In this document: positions 26,460 to 36,383 of the stretch, piece after piece
How the letters are laid out: each line of letters begins with the position of its first letter
Numbering within the stretch: position 1 is the stretch's first letter
Origin: Ruminococcaceae bacterium KH2T8
GTDB lineage: Bacteria > Bacillota > Clostridia > Saccharofermentanales > Saccharofermentanaceae
Reading direction: 5' to 3'
Assembly: GCA_900111435.1 (NCBI GenBank)
Contig: FOIY01000004.1
Coordinates: 248,001-312,000 of the forward strand
DNA length: 64,000 nt
Position numbers and translations under genes: made by a program
Notes under the pieces: generated by a model
What the model was told of the DNA's origin: nothing
The model's database searches: none
What the model saw: only the letters and a program-made list of their open reading frames with translations

Positions 26460-27803
26460 TTATTTGGACAGGAGTGCCACCGTCTCGACATGAGGCGTAT
26501 TCGGGAACATATCCACGGGACGTACGGACAGGAGTCTGTAGCCGCCCTCCGTAAGTGTCCTTATATCTCTTGCCATCGTGGCCGGATCGCAGGATACATA
26601 TGAGATCTTCTGCGGAGATACCGAAAGCAGGTTCTTAACGAATCTGGGATCCATTCCTTTTCTCGGAGGATCTACGATTACGGCGTCTGGGTGAGGGAGA
26701 TCGCTCTTATCAAGATCCATCCTCTCGGCAGGGCGACATATGAACTTCGCATCATCCCTTCCGGACAAAGACGCGTTGATCCTCGCGGAGTTAACTGCTT
26801 CCTGCACGCTCTCAATGCCTATGAGCGTCTGATCCTTATTCGTTACGGAAAGACCGATGGAGCCCGTTCCGCAATAGATGTCCCAGATGGCTTTCGCGTC
26901 CTTGAGGTCCTCTGCAGCGAATCGATAAAGGTGTTCCGCCTGAGGGATGTTCACCTGAAAGAATGCGCCCGCCTTGATCCTGAAATTACAGCCGCAGAGC
27001 TTTTCTTCGTAGTAGTCATCTCCCGTGATCGTGAATCTCTTGCCGGATCTGACTCTCTTACTTATGTAAGTGCTGCTTATCCTTAATAGTATTCCTTTTA
27101 TTATATAGGGAGTACATCTCTCCTTGAGTTTCTCCTCGAGTTCTGTCGCTCTTATATACTGAGTAACATCTCTAAGTACTGTCTCGTGAGGAGCGTTCGA
27201 GTCGCTTACAAATTCTATAAGGAGCTGCTCTGTCCTCTCGGAACCTCTTACTATCAGTCCGCAGAAGAGAGTGGTAGGAGCTGCCGAAAAGACTTCTTCG
27301 ATAGTGTTCCTTATATTATTAAATACCTTATATTCCAGGGGGGAGTCTCCTGCCGGGATGAGTTCATCGGACGAAGATGCAGTAAGACAGATCTTGTTGT
27401 CACTTATCTTATACTGCATGTGATCTCTGTAGTTCCAGATATCTTCGGAGGGAAACGTGGGCTGTACGATGGACTTCAGCAGTCCCTCATCCTGACGTCC
27501 CAGCCTTTGAAGGCAGGACCTGACCTTATTTTCCTTATATCGAAGCTGCGCCTCGTAGCTTAAGTGCGCAAGACCTGCTCCCGGAGGATCGTCCTCATAT
27601 CTTCCCGTTCTGTCGGGGGAGGGGGAGAGCACTTCCTTCAGCTTTCCCTCACAGGATCTGGACTTTTCGTTTATTATCTCTATGCGACATAACTCGCCGG
27701 GGATCGCCCCGGGGATGAATACGGTCTTGCCGGACTCGAGGGTACCTATGCCCTCTCCGTCAGAGCCCATATCTCTTATGTTTACGTCGCAATATAAATC
27801 CAT
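26460..27803 (-). CDS. rlmD: RlmD/RumA-type 23S rRNA (uracil-C5)-methyltransferase
   Basis: 447 residues. The N-terminal TRAM domain (about 1-60) is followed by a SAM-dependent RNA methyltransferase: FQVNIPQAEHLY, DIYCGTGSIGLS (SAM loop), VDPPRKGMD and the catalytic cysteine in YVSCDPATMARD. The usual four-cysteine iron-sulfur segment is missing: where many members read CGGC followed by LQHL, this one reads PGAGLAHL. The target (U1939, U747 or both) cannot be told from sequence. It is divergent from the penicillin-binding protein gene across 60 bases. Confidence 0.88.
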   Translation of the reverse strand: MDLYCDVNIRDMGSDGEGIGTLESGKTVFIPGAIPGELCRIEIINEKSRSCEGKLKEVLSPSPDRTGRYEDDPPGAGLAHLSYEAQLRYKENKVRSCLQRLGRQDEGLLKSIVQPTFPSEDIWNYRDHMQYKISDNKICLTASSSDELIPAGDSPLEYKVFNNIRNTIEEVFSAAPTTLFCGLIVRGSERTEQLLIEFVSDSNAPHETVLRDVTQYIRATELEEKLKERCTPYIIKGILLRISSTYISKRVRSGKRFTITGDDYYEEKLCGCNFRIKAGAFFQVNIPQAEHLYRFAAEDLKDAKAIWDIYCGTGSIGLSVTNKDQTLIGIESVQEAVNSARINASLSGRDDAKFICRPAERMDLDKSDLPHPDAVIVDPPRKGMDPRFVKNLLSVSPQKISYVSCDPATMARDIRTLTEGGYRLLSVRPVDMFPNTPHVETVALLSK

Positions 27804-27863
27804 AATGTGATTGTAGCATTAATAGTGGTAAAATAGTAATTCAGTAAAAGAAGGGAGAGATCT

Positions 27864-30143
27864 ATGCGAGGCGAACAAGAAGGTCCTATACGTAATTCTG
27901 CGCCTGTTGCACCTGAAGACAGTGCACTCGCGGATGAACTCAGGAGTACTCTTAAAGGAAAGCCTACCAGATCCGGTTTCAACAGGAGTTGGTTTCACGA
28001 GACGATCGCATTTATCGGGGATGTCGTCAAGATAGTCATAGTCCTCGTGCTTTGCGCTTCTTTTGCGTTCGGCGGATTCGGTGCCGGCATGCTTCTCGGT
28101 TATGTATCGACTACCAAATCTCTCTCCATCTCGGATCTTACTCAGACCGAGGAAGTTCAGACTTCATTTGTTTACGATATAGAAGGTAATGTCATCTCAA
28201 GACTTACCGGTAACGAGAATGTAGACAGGATCTATGTTCCTATCAGCAAGGTACAGGATACATATATCGACGAGGCGATCATCAGTATCGAGGATGAGAG
28301 ATTCTACGATCATTCCGGTATCGATATGAAGAGAATCGGTAGTGCAGTTCTCTCGGCGATCGCTAACGGCGGTACTGCTACATACGGCGGATCTACGATC
28401 ACACAGCAGACGGTAAAGCTCATCACGGGTCAGGATCAGCATTCCACATCTCGAAAGGTACAGGAGTGGTTTGCAGCCATGGCTCTCGAGCAGGAGCTTT
28501 CCAAGGATGAGATCATGGAGCTCTACCTGAATCTTGCGCCCATGGGAAACAACTATGTCGGTGTACAGGCCGCGGCGCAGAACTATTTCGGTAAGGATGC
28601 TTCCGAGCTCTCTCTTGCAGAGTGCGCATTCCTTGCAGGTCTTCCCAAGAGCCCCTCTTACTATAATCCTTTAAGAGAGTCCGGCAGAAGAAATGCCTTA
28701 AGACGTATGCGTATCGTTCTCGGCAAGATGAACGAGCTCGGCTATATCACGGATGAAGAATATCAGGATGCTCTCAACTATGAGCTCGTATTCGTTTCAA
28801 AGACAACGACTTCGGCTACGGAGATCAATTCCTATTTCTCCGAGTATGCCGTAAGGGAAGTAGTCAATGATCTGGCGGAGAGCAGGAATATCTCTACTTC
28901 TCTTGCTACCACTATCGTATATAACAGAGGTTACCATATCTATACGACGCTCGAACCCGATGTTCAGGCCGTGCTCGATGAGGCCTTCATGAATCAGGAA
29001 CTGTTCCAGACGGATCCGTCCATCCTGGCCGATTATCCCGAGAAGCCGCAGGCAGGTATGGTCGTGATGAACGTTCAGACAGGTGCTATCTGCGCGATGC
29101 AGGGCGGATACGGACGTAAGACGGGTAACCTGGTCCTCAACAGGGCAACAGATGCATATAGAGCGACCGGTTCATCGATCAAGCCGCTCATAGACTATGC
29201 TCCCGCGCTCCAGCTTGAGAAGATCTATCCTTCGATGGTCGTCTATGACGAGGAAGTATATTTCGATCCCAATGATCCGAGCAGACCGTGGCCTCTTAAT
29301 TCAGACAGGTACTATGCCGGTCCCATGACGATCAGGCAGGCTGTATATGATTCCAAGAATACGATCGCCGTCAAGGTCTGGGATATGGTCGGCGGTGATA
29401 CTGCTCTTTGGTATCTTGCGCAGCAGGGAATCGACAGGCTTGATGAAGGTGCTTATCCGGCACAGGCAGTCGGCGCATTCACGTACGGAATATCTCCTCT
29501 TGAGATGTGTGCAGCTTATAACACTCTTGCTTCAGGCGGAAACTATACTGCTCCGTATGCATATACTCAGGTCATTGACAGCTCGGGTAATGTGGTACTT
29601 CAAAGCAACCCGACTCCCCAGTATGTATATTCTCCCGAGACATGTTTCCTCATGAGCGATATGCTCGAGGACGTTATCAGGGTAGGTACCGCTTCGGGTC
29701 ATGCTTCGATCATTACAAATGATGACGGCGAATATATCGCAACGGCAGGTAAGACCGGTACGACGGATGATAACCTCGATAAATGGTTCTGCGGATATAC
29801 GCCGTACTACTGCGCCGCAGTCTGGTACGGTTACGATAACAGGCTCCGTCAGACTGTCATCCCTTCGGGCGACAGAGGTAATGCCATCGAGATCTGGTAT
29901 TACGTCATGAGCAGGATCCACGGGGATTGTGAGAGCGTAGGCTTTGCAAGACCGGACGACATAGTCGAGAGACAGGTGTGCAGCTCCGGATACGAGGCTA
30001 CGGATTATTGTTGGGCAGAAGGAAGTGTATATACGGATTTCTTTGTAGAGGGTTCGCAGTTTGATCCCGAAGTCAGGGGAGCATGTCCCATTCATACGGC
30101 TCCCGCGGATGAAGGTGACGGCGGAGAAGGCGACGAGGGTTAG
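27864..30143 (+). CDS. Class A penicillin-binding protein (PBP1A-like)
   Basis: 759 residues, bifunctional peptidoglycan synthase. A cytoplasmic tail is followed by one membrane segment (about 52-80). The GT51 glycosyltransferase domain (about 130-310) has EDERFYDH with Glu143, GGSTITQQ and KVQEWFAAMALE. The transpeptidase domain has the active Ser437 in SSIK, SKN and KTGTTDD near residue 630. The extreme C-terminus is acidic and Gly-rich. AAGGGAGAG precedes the ATG. It polymerises and cross-links the cell wall outside the membrane and is a beta-lactam target. Confidence 0.95.
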   Translation: MRGEQEGPIRNSAPVAPEDSALADELRSTLKGKPTRSGFNRSWFHETIAFIGDVVKIVIVLVLCASFAFGGFGAGMLLGYVSTTKSLSISDLTQTEEVQTSFVYDIEGNVISRLTGNENVDRIYVPISKVQDTYIDEAIISIEDERFYDHSGIDMKRIGSAVLSAIANGGTATYGGSTITQQTVKLITGQDQHSTSRKVQEWFAAMALEQELSKDEIMELYLNLAPMGNNYVGVQAAAQNYFGKDASELSLAECAFLAGLPKSPSYYNPLRESGRRNALRRMRIVLGKMNELGYITDEEYQDALNYELVFVSKTTTSATEINSYFSEYAVREVVNDLAESRNISTSLATTIVYNRGYHIYTTLEPDVQAVLDEAFMNQELFQTDPSILADYPEKPQAGMVVMNVQTGAICAMQGGYGRKTGNLVLNRATDAYRATGSSIKPLIDYAPALQLEKIYPSMVVYDEEVYFDPNDPSRPWPLNSDRYYAGPMTIRQAVYDSKNTIAVKVWDMVGGDTALWYLAQQGIDRLDEGAYPAQAVGAFTYGISPLEMCAAYNTLASGGNYTAPYAYTQVIDSSGNVVLQSNPTPQYVYSPETCFLMSDMLEDVIRVGTASGHASIITNDDGEYIATAGKTGTTDDNLDKWFCGYTPYYCAAVWYGYDNRLRQTVIPSGDRGNAIEIWYYVMSRIHGDCESVGFARPDDIVERQVCSSGYEATDYCWAEGSVYTDFFVEGSQFDPEVRGACPIHTAPADEGDGGEGDEG

Positions 30144-30193
30144 TCAAAAAACGTACATAAAACTATTGGCTTTTTGTTGTCTTTTTTAGAATC

Positions 30194-30236
30194 ATTACAA
30201 ATTGGTCTTGTAATATGATTTTCATTTTGCTATATT
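30194..30236 (+). promoter_or_regulatory. pflB promoter with overlapping inverted repeat
   Basis: TTGTAA (30208-30213) and TATATT (30231-30236) are spaced by 17 bases. The inverted repeat ATTACAA-N7-TTGTAAT (30194-30214) overlaps the -35 element exactly, a typical place for an operator. Confidence 0.6.
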
Positions 30237-30282
30237 AACAGTACTTAAAAAGTCTTATTAAATCAGAAAGGAAATAAATGCT

Positions 30283-32535
30283 ATGAAAGATTTTGAGCAG
30301 TGGGGTTCGTTTCAGGGCCGTCTCTGGAAAGAAGAAGTAAACGTACGTGACTTCATCCAGAACAACTATACCGAATATGTAGGTGATGAGTCCTTCCTTG
30401 AAGGAACAACAGAAGCAACTGACAAGCTTTGGGGCAGACTCCAGGAGCTTTTCAAGGAGGCTAGAGCTAAGGGTGGTGTTCTTGATATGGACACAGAGAT
30501 CGTTTCCACGATCACATCTCATGCTCCCGGTTATCTCTGTGAGGAGGATAAGACACTTGAGAAGATCGTTGGTCTTCAGACAGATAAGCCCCTCAAGAGA
30601 GCATTCATGCCCTTCGGTGGTATCAGAATGGCTGAGCAGTCCTGCGAGACATACGGATATACACCTTCTCCCGAGCTTCACAAGATCTTTACTGAATATC
30701 ACACAACACACTCCGATGCAGTTTTCTCTGTTTACACACCTGAGATCAAGGCTGCACGTCACTCTCACATCCTTACAGGACTTCCCGACACATATGGTCG
30801 TGGACGTATCGTAGGTGACTACAGAAGAGTTGCTCTTTACGGTATCGATTTCCTTATCGAGAAGAAGCAGGAAGACCTTGCTAACTGCGGCGACGGCACA
30901 ATGCTCGACGAAGTTATCCGTCAGAGAGAAGAGCTCGCAATGCAGATCAAGGCATTGAAGCAGATGAAGGTTATGGCTCAGTCCTACGGCTACGACATCT
31001 CCGCTCCCGCTAAGAATGCTAAGGAAGCAGTACAGTGGCTCTACTTCGGATACCTTGCAGCTATCAAGACTCAGAACGGTGCAGCTATGTCTGTTGGACG
31101 TGTTTCTACATTCCTTGATATCTATATCGACAGAGACCTTAAGAACGGTTCCCTTACAGAGAAGGAAGCTCAGGAGCTCATCGATCATTTCGTAATGAAG
31201 CTTCGTATGGTTAAGTTCGCAAGAATCCCTTCTTACAACGAGCTCTTCTCCGGTGACCCCGTATGGGCTACACTCGAGGTTGGTGGTCTCGGCGGAGACG
31301 GACGTTCCATGGTTACAAAGAACGACTATCGTTTCCTTCATACTCTTGAGAACATGGGTCCCGCACCCGAGCCTAACCTTACTATTCTTTACAGCAAGAG
31401 ACTTCCTTCTAACTTCAGAAAGTATGCAGCTCATATCTCTATCGTTACATCTTCCGTACAGTACGAGAACGACGATATCATGAGACCTGTTTGGGGTGAC
31501 GACTACTCCATCTGCTGCTGCGTATCTGCTACACAGACAGGTAAGGAGATGCAGTTCTTCGGCGCACGTGCTAACCTTGCTAAGTGCTTGCTCTATGCTA
31601 TCAACGGTGGTGTTGACGAGCTCGAGAAGAATCAGGTTGCTCCTGCTTATGCTCCCATCACATCCGAGTACCTTGATTATGATGAGGTTATCAAGAAGTA
31701 TGACGTAATGCTCGACTGGCTTGTTGATCTTTATGTTAACTGCCTTAACCTTATCCAGTACATGCACGACAAGTACTACTATGAGGCAGCTGAGCTCGCT
31801 CTTATCGATACAGATGTACGTCGTACATTCGCTACAGGTATCGCAGGTTTCTCACACGTTATCGACTCCCTTTCCGCTATCAAGTACGCTAAGGTTAAGA
31901 CGATCCGTGACGAGAACGGCATCGTAGTTGATTACGCTATCGAGGGTGATTTCCCCAGATACGGTAACGACGATGACAGAGCTGACGAGATCGGTGTATG
32001 GCTCCTTGACACATTCATCAAGAAGGTTAAGAAGCACCACACATACAGAAACGCTGAGCCTACAACATCTATCCTTACTATCACATCTAATGTTGTTTAC
32101 GGTAAGAAGACAGGTGCACTTCCTGACGGACGTAAGGCAGGCGAGCCTCTTTCTCCCGGTGCTAACCCTGCATACGGCGCAGAGAAGAACGGTCTTGTTG
32201 CTTCCCTTAACTCCGTTGCTAAGATCCCTTATGTTTGGGCACTTGACGGTATCTCCAATACACAGACGATCAACCCCGGTGCTATCGGACATACAGAGGA
32301 AGAGCAGGTTAATAACCTTGTAAGCGTTATGGACGGATACTTCGCACAGGGTGCACACCACCTCAACGTAAATGTATTCGGTACAGACAAGCTCATCGAC
32401 GCTATGGAGCATCCCGAGAAGGAAGAGTACGCTAACTTCACTATCCGTGTATCCGGATATGCTGTTAAGTTCATCGACCTTACAAAGGAGCAGCAGCTCG
32501 ACGTAATCGCAAGAACTTGCCACGACAGAATGTAA
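30283..32535 (+). CDS. pflB: Formate C-acetyltransferase (pyruvate formate-lyase)
   Basis: 750-residue glycyl-radical enzyme that cleaves pyruvate with CoA to acetyl-CoA and formate, a central fermentation step. The active-site cysteine pair lies in ICCCVSA (Cys412-Cys413, with an additional Cys411), followed by [12 protein letters not shown]. The radical Gly725 is in TIRVSGYAV near the C-terminus. AAAGGAA precedes the ATG. Codon use is strongly biased to a few codons, as in highly expressed genes. Its activase gene pflA is not next door but 26 kb downstream. A strong terminator follows the gene. Confidence 0.97.
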   Translation: MKDFEQWGSFQGRLWKEEVNVRDFIQNNYTEYVGDESFLEGTTEATDKLWGRLQELFKEARAKGGVLDMDTEIVSTITSHAPGYLCEEDKTLEKIVGLQTDKPLKRAFMPFGGIRMAEQSCETYGYTPSPELHKIFTEYHTTHSDAVFSVYTPEIKAARHSHILTGLPDTYGRGRIVGDYRRVALYGIDFLIEKKQEDLANCGDGTMLDEVIRQREELAMQIKALKQMKVMAQSYGYDISAPAKNAKEAVQWLYFGYLAAIKTQNGAAMSVGRVSTFLDIYIDRDLKNGSLTEKEAQELIDHFVMKLRMVKFARIPSYNELFSGDPVWATLEVGGLGGDGRSMVTKNDYRFLHTLENMGPAPEPNLTILYSKRLPSNFRKYAAHISIVTSSVQYENDDIMRPVWGDDYSICCCVSATQTGKEMQFFGARANLAKCLLYAINGGVDELEKNQVAPAYAPITSEYLDYDEVIKKYDVMLDWLVDLYVNCLNLIQYMHDKYYYEAAELALIDTDVRRTFATGIAGFSHVIDSLSAIKYAKVKTIRDENGIVVDYAIEGDFPRYGNDDDRADEIGVWLLDTFIKKVKKHHTYRNAEPTTSILTITSNVVYGKKTGALPDGRKAGEPLSPGANPAYGAEKNGLVASLNSVAKIPYVWALDGISNTQTINPGAIGHTEEEQVNNLVSVMDGYFAQGAHHLNVNVFGTDKLIDAMEHPEKEEYANFTIRVSGYAVKFIDLTKEQQLDVIARTCHDRM

Positions 32536-32560
32536 TTCTGATTAATAAGACTTGAAAGAT

Positions 32561-32595
32561 AACAGCCGTTCCTTCGGGAGCGGCTGTTTCTTTGT
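32561..32595 (+). terminator. Strong terminator after pflB
   Basis: Twelve-base-pair stem (arms AACAGCCGTTCC and GGAGCGGCTGTT, one T:G pair) capped by a TTCG tetraloop, then TTCTTTGTTT. It insulates pflB from the island that follows. Confidence 0.92.
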
Positions 32596-32645
32596 TTGTA
32601 TTAACGTGAATTTTGCAGAGCATATTGTATATGCCTATATTTTAT

Positions 32646-32675
32646 TTGAGAATTTCGCTGTTACTATATTATAAT
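32646..32675 (+). promoter_or_regulatory. Putative promoter of the glycan island
   Basis: TTGAGA (32646-32651) and TATAAT (32670-32675) with an 18-base spacer. The expected transcript start, 6-7 bases after the -10 element, falls on the ATG at 32682, and no ribosome binding site is present between them. Confidence 0.5.
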
Positions 32676-32681
32676 ATATCT

Positions 32682-33428
32682 ATGGATCTCGAGTGTAAAA
32701 AGACTGCTGTAATAACTGGTTCTAACAGAGGTATCGGAAAAGCAATGGTTCAGGCGTTTGCTTTTGCGGGATACGATGTATTTGCATGCGCCAGGAGTCA
32801 GGATAATGCATTTGAAGAGTTTGCAGATGATATTTCGGCGAGATCCGGAAATTCCGTTATTCCTGTCTATTTTGATCTGAACGATGAAGAAGCGATCAAG
32901 ACAGGATTCATGAAGATCACAGGGTATAAGAAGAGTATAGATGTGCTTATCAATAATGCCGGAGTCGCATACGGTGGACTTATGACTATGACTCCCATAG
33001 ATAAGATGAAAGAAGTTTATCAGGTAAATGTTTTTTCTCAGGTGCTCCTGATGCAATTGGTGTCGAGGATCATGATGAGGCAAAAGTCCGGATGCATCAT
33101 CAATATGTGTTCCGTCGGCGGAATAGAGACGTCACCTGGTTATCTGGCCTATGGATCGAGCAAAGCATCGTTGATATGGATAACCCGATCAGTAGCCAGA
33201 GAACTCGGAAGATATAATATCAGAGTGAATGGGATCGCCCCCGGATTGGTTGACACCGATATGGGAAACTATAAATCCGAGGAAGAGATCAATAGAGTTT
33301 TTGATCGTATGAGCATCAAGAGAATGGGAGACCCGTTGGAGATAGCCAATGCGGCGTTATACCTTGCTTCAGATGAGGCAGCATTTATAACAGGACAGAT
33401 CATGGTAATAGACGGAGGAAGAGTTTGA
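32682..33428 (+). CDS. SDR-family oxidoreductase 1 (FabG-like)
   Basis: 248 residues from the ATG at 32682. It has the NADP loop TGSNRGIGK (12-20), NNAGVA, the catalytic YGSSK (YxxxK) and the PGLVDTDM segment of classical short-chain dehydrogenases such as 3-oxoacyl-ACP reductase. It is a clear paralogue of the SDR gene at 37624. As first gene of the island it overlaps the transketolase N-subunit gene (TTGA). In this setting it probably reduces a carbonyl on an acyl or polyol intermediate (inference). It lacks a Shine-Dalgarno sequence. Confidence 0.85.
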   Translation: MDLECKKTAVITGSNRGIGKAMVQAFAFAGYDVFACARSQDNAFEEFADDISARSGNSVIPVYFDLNDEEAIKTGFMKITGYKKSIDVLINNAGVAYGGLMTMTPIDKMKEVYQVNVFSQVLLMQLVSRIMMRQKSGCIINMCSVGGIETSPGYLAYGSSKASLIWITRSVARELGRYNIRVNGIAPGLVDTDMGNYKSEEEINRVFDRMSIKRMGDPLEIANAALYLASDEAAFITGQIMVIDGGRV

Positions 33429-34279
33429 TCGATTCGAGTAGGACAATAGATGTATCAGCATCAAATGCACAAAGATTGACGGAGATGTCGCTGAGGATAA
33501 GATTAGATGCCATGGATATGGCATTAGCGTCGGGCAATAACGGATCACATCTCGGCGGCAGTTTGTCCTGTGTTGAGATCATGTCGGTTCTATATGGAGA
33601 AGTGCTGAGGTTTGATGTTGAGAATCCGCTGAATCCGTCAAGAGACAGATTTATACCCAGTAAGAATCACTGCGTACTTGCGCATATTCCTGCTTTGGCT
33701 GAAGCGGGTTTTATTCCTCATGAAGAGATCATGGAATTTCAGAAGGATGGCGGGCGTCTTACCGGCTATCCCCAGCGACAGGAGATAGGGCTGGAGTATT
33801 CTGGGGGAAGTCTGGGTATGGCTATATCGGTTGGAGTAGGTTTGGCTCTCAGTTCTCGAGAAAAGAAGCTGGGAAATCAGATATATATACTCATGGGAGA
33901 CGGAGAACTCAATGAGGGTTCTATATGGGAAGCGATAATGTCAGCATCTCATTATCATCTTGATAATCTTGTTGCCATAATAGATCGTAACCATCTTTCA
34001 TATGACGGTGATACCGAAGAAGTTATGGCTTTAAATGATCTTGCCGGGAAATTCCGAAGCTTCAATTGGCACGTATCCGAGTGTAATGGTCACGATACTC
34101 AGTCGCTTCTTAATGCTTTTGCTGACAATGAAACCGGAAAGCCCCATGTCATCATTGCCGATACGGTAAAAGGAAAGGGAATATCATTTATTGAAAACAA
34201 ACCCGAATGGCATCACCATAGATTGTCTCAAGCCGAATATGATGTGGCCAGAGCTGAATTGTTGGGAGAGCGCTCATGA
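33425..34279 (+). CDS. Transketolase-like protein, N-terminal (ThDP-binding) subunit
   Basis: 284 residues covering the ThDP-pyrophosphate-binding half of transketolase: NNGSHLGGSLSCVEIMSVLYG, the metal/ThDP motif GDGELNEGSIWEA and the VKGKG segment. It starts at TTG 33425 with GGAGGA upstream, overlapping the SDR stop. The other half is the next gene (4-base overlap), a split seen in many Clostridia and Archaea. Such pairs move a two-carbon ketol unit to an aldehyde acceptor. Placed in this island, it more likely serves a dedicated C-C bond step than the pentose phosphate pathway. Confidence 0.88.
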   Translation: MIDSSRTIDVSASNAQRLTEMSLRIRLDAMDMALASGNNGSHLGGSLSCVEIMSVLYGEVLRFDVENPLNPSRDRFIPSKNHCVLAHIPALAEAGFIPHEEIMEFQKDGGRLTGYPQRQEIGLEYSGGSLGMAISVGVGLALSSREKKLGNQIYILMGDGELNEGSIWEAIMSASHYHLDNLVAIIDRNHLSYDGDTEEVMALNDLAGKFRSFNWHVSECNGHDTQSLLNAFADNETGKPHVIIADTVKGKGISFIENKPEWHHHRLSQAEYDVARAELLGERS

Positions 34280-35277
34280 TAAATGTAACACCTATTAACA
34301 TAAAGACCTGGGCAAGACTCGGACAGAGAGGATCATTCTTTTCAATCGCGATGCCTGATATTGCGAATGATCATGATGATCTTAAGTTGTTGACTGCAGA
34401 TCTCGCAATACTGTCAGGTATGGACAGATTCAGGACGGCGCATCCTGATAAGTTTCTTAATGTCGGTATAGCAGAGCAGAATATGATAGGTATAGCAGCC
34501 GGTCTTGCAATGGATGGCGATATGGTGTTCGCTACGACGTATGCTTCCTTTATTGCTGTCAGAAGCCTTGAGCATGTAAGACAGCATCTTGCTCATCTCG
34601 GATTGAATATCAAGATCGTCGGATCTGCTGCCGGTGTAGTAGCCGCTAAATCAGGTGTTTCCCATTGGGCCACGGAAGATCTTGCTTTTACCAGAGCATT
34701 GCCCAATATAATGGTGTTTTCTCCTGCGGATAGTCTGGAGGCCATCAAGACGGCTCAATATGCTGCTTCCAATAATATACCGATGTATATCAGGCTGAGT
34801 GGCGGCTTGAATTGTCCGATCGTCTATAAAGAGGACTATGAGTTCATACCGGGTAAACTGGTCTGCATCAAGAAGCACTCATCCGGATCATCTTCAAAAA
34901 AGATCGCTCTTATAGCTACGGGACTTATGGTCTCGAGGGCATTGGATGCGGTTGAAATCCTTGAGGATAACGAGAGTTTTAGTGCTTCCTGCTCAGTATT
35001 TAACATGCATACGATCAAGCCGATCGATAAAGAAGGGTTGTCTGAGATCTTTAGTGAATACGATCTGGTAGTAACGATCGAGGAGCATAATATCATCGGT
35101 GGAATGGGAAGTGCCGTTGCCGAGTATAAGGCTACACTTAACAACACGCCAAGACAGGTATTCATCGGATTTAATGATTCATTTTATCCCGCAGGTTCTC
35201 AGGCATATGTACTGGATGAAGCCGGATTGAGTCCCGAGAAGATTGCAAAGAGGATAATGGACGAAAGTAATGATTGA
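34276..35277 (+). CDS. Transketolase-like protein, C-terminal (pyrimidine-binding) subunit
   Basis: 333 residues matching the pyrimidine-binding and C-terminal domains of transketolase. VGIAEQNMIGIAAGLA carries the glutamate that activates ThDP; ATTYASF and HTIKPID follow. The start ATG overlaps the N-subunit stop (ATGA). Its own stop overlaps the LuxE-like gene by 8 bases. With the preceding gene it would form an alpha2beta2 enzyme (family knowledge); the acceptor aldehyde could be the product of the LuxC reductase encoded next (inference). Confidence 0.88.
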   Translation: MINVTPINIKTWARLGQRGSFFSIAMPDIANDHDDLKLLTADLAILSGMDRFRTAHPDKFLNVGIAEQNMIGIAAGLAMDGDMVFATTYASFIAVRSLEHVRQHLAHLGLNIKIVGSAAGVVAAKSGVSHWATEDLAFTRALPNIMVFSPADSLEAIKTAQYAASNNIPMYIRLSGGLNCPIVYKEDYEFIPGKLVCIKKHSSGSSSKKIALIATGLMVSRALDAVEILEDNESFSASCSVFNMHTIKPIDKEGLSEIFSEYDLVVTIEEHNIIGGMGSAVAEYKATLNNTPRQVFIGFNDSFYPAGSQAYVLDEAGLSPEKIAKRIMDESND

Positions 35278-36370
35278 AAGATTCTATGAGTTATCTCCAT
35301 ATGAATTAGACAAAGATGAGAAGAGACAGGCTCTAAAACAGGAGCTTGTTGAACTTACCCTGCACCACAGGGAAAGATGTCCGGAATATGCTAATTTTCT
35401 GAAAGCGATCGATTTTAACGCGGATGACGTCAAAGATCCGTCTGATATTCCTTTTTTCCCGGTAAGACTGTTTAAGGAAATAGAGTTATTAAGCATTCCT
35501 CGAGATGAAATATTTAAGACGATGACTTCATCGGGTACTACGGGTCAACAGGTATCGAAGATCTTTGTAGACAAGGATACTGCAATGATCCAGCAAAAAG
35601 TCATGATGAAGATCCTGAGTGATCATTGGGGCAAAAAACGTCTTCCTATGCTTGTTATCGATTCCAGGCAGACTGTAAGGAACAGACAGTTGTTTACGGC
35701 CAGAGGTGCAGCAATCATGGGACTTCAGATCGTAGCGCGCGATATCGTTTACGCATTGAATGACGATATGACTCTTAATGTTGATGAAGTTAAGAGGTTT
35801 CTCGAGAAGTATTCCGGAGAAAGATTTATCATCTTTGGTTTTACGTTCATTGTATGGCAACACTTTTATCAGTTTTTCAGATCCGGGAATACTTCGATTG
35901 ATCTGGGGGCCTACGATCTTTCAGAAGCATTTCTGATGACCGGAGGCGGTTGGAAAAAACTTGTTTCCGAGAGTATTTCGCAGGATGAATTCAAGAAATG
36001 CATCAACAGTGTTTTCGGGATCAGGCACTTCCTGGATCACTATGCAATGGTTGAACAGACCGGTTGTATATATGCAGAATGTGAGTGTGGTCATCTCCAT
36101 GCCAGTATTTATTCTGATGTGTTCATTCGTGATCCGAATGACTTTTCTCTGAAGGGTATCGGAGAGAAAGGGATAATTCAAACTGTCTCCGTACTTCCTC
36201 ATTCGTATCCAGGGCACTCTCTTCTGACGGAGGATGAAGGGATGATATTAGGTGAAGATGACTGTCCTTGCGGTAGAAAAGGCAAATACATCAAGATAAT
36301 CGGAAGATTAAAGAGTGCAGAACTGCGTGGGTGCAGCGATACATATGCAGATAAGATTAGCAGACAATGA
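35270..36370 (+). CDS. LuxE-like acyl-protein synthetase
   Basis: 366 residues of the LuxE/PaaK adenylate-forming family. Seen: FKTMTSSGTTGQQVSKIF (phosphate loop), FIIFGFTFIVW, TGGGWKKL, YAMVEQTGCIYAECECGHLH, HSLLTEDEG and a C-terminal DCPCGRKGKY. LuxE activates a carboxylic acid or takes an acyl group and passes it through a cysteine to LuxC, which reduces it to an aldehyde. A LuxC-like gene follows. The same pair occurs again as a fusion at 46363, clearly paralogous. No luciferase genes are present, so the aldehyde has another use. Confidence 0.87.
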   Translation: MIERFYELSPYELDKDEKRQALKQELVELTLHHRERCPEYANFLKAIDFNADDVKDPSDIPFFPVRLFKEIELLSIPRDEIFKTMTSSGTTGQQVSKIFVDKDTAMIQQKVMMKILSDHWGKKRLPMLVIDSRQTVRNRQLFTARGAAIMGLQIVARDIVYALNDDMTLNVDEVKRFLEKYSGERFIIFGFTFIVWQHFYQFFRSGNTSIDLGAYDLSEAFLMTGGGWKKLVSESISQDEFKKCINSVFGIRHFLDHYAMVEQTGCIYAECECGHLHASIYSDVFIRDPNDFSLKGIGEKGIIQTVSVLPHSYPGHSLLTEDEGMILGEDDCPCGRKGKYIKIIGRLKSAELRGCSDTYADKISRQ

Positions 36371-36383
36371 CGAAGGAAAGATT

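Noticed and set aside
30194-30214. Rex- or FNR-type operator at pflB
   Set aside because: The inverted repeat ATTACAA-N7-TTGTAAT does not match the TTGTGA-type Rex or TTGAT-type FNR half sites.
30235-31767. 510-codon open frame on the minus strand opposite pflB
   Set aside because: Long antisense frame caused by the strong codon bias of pflB; the encoded sequence is low complexity and has no family features.
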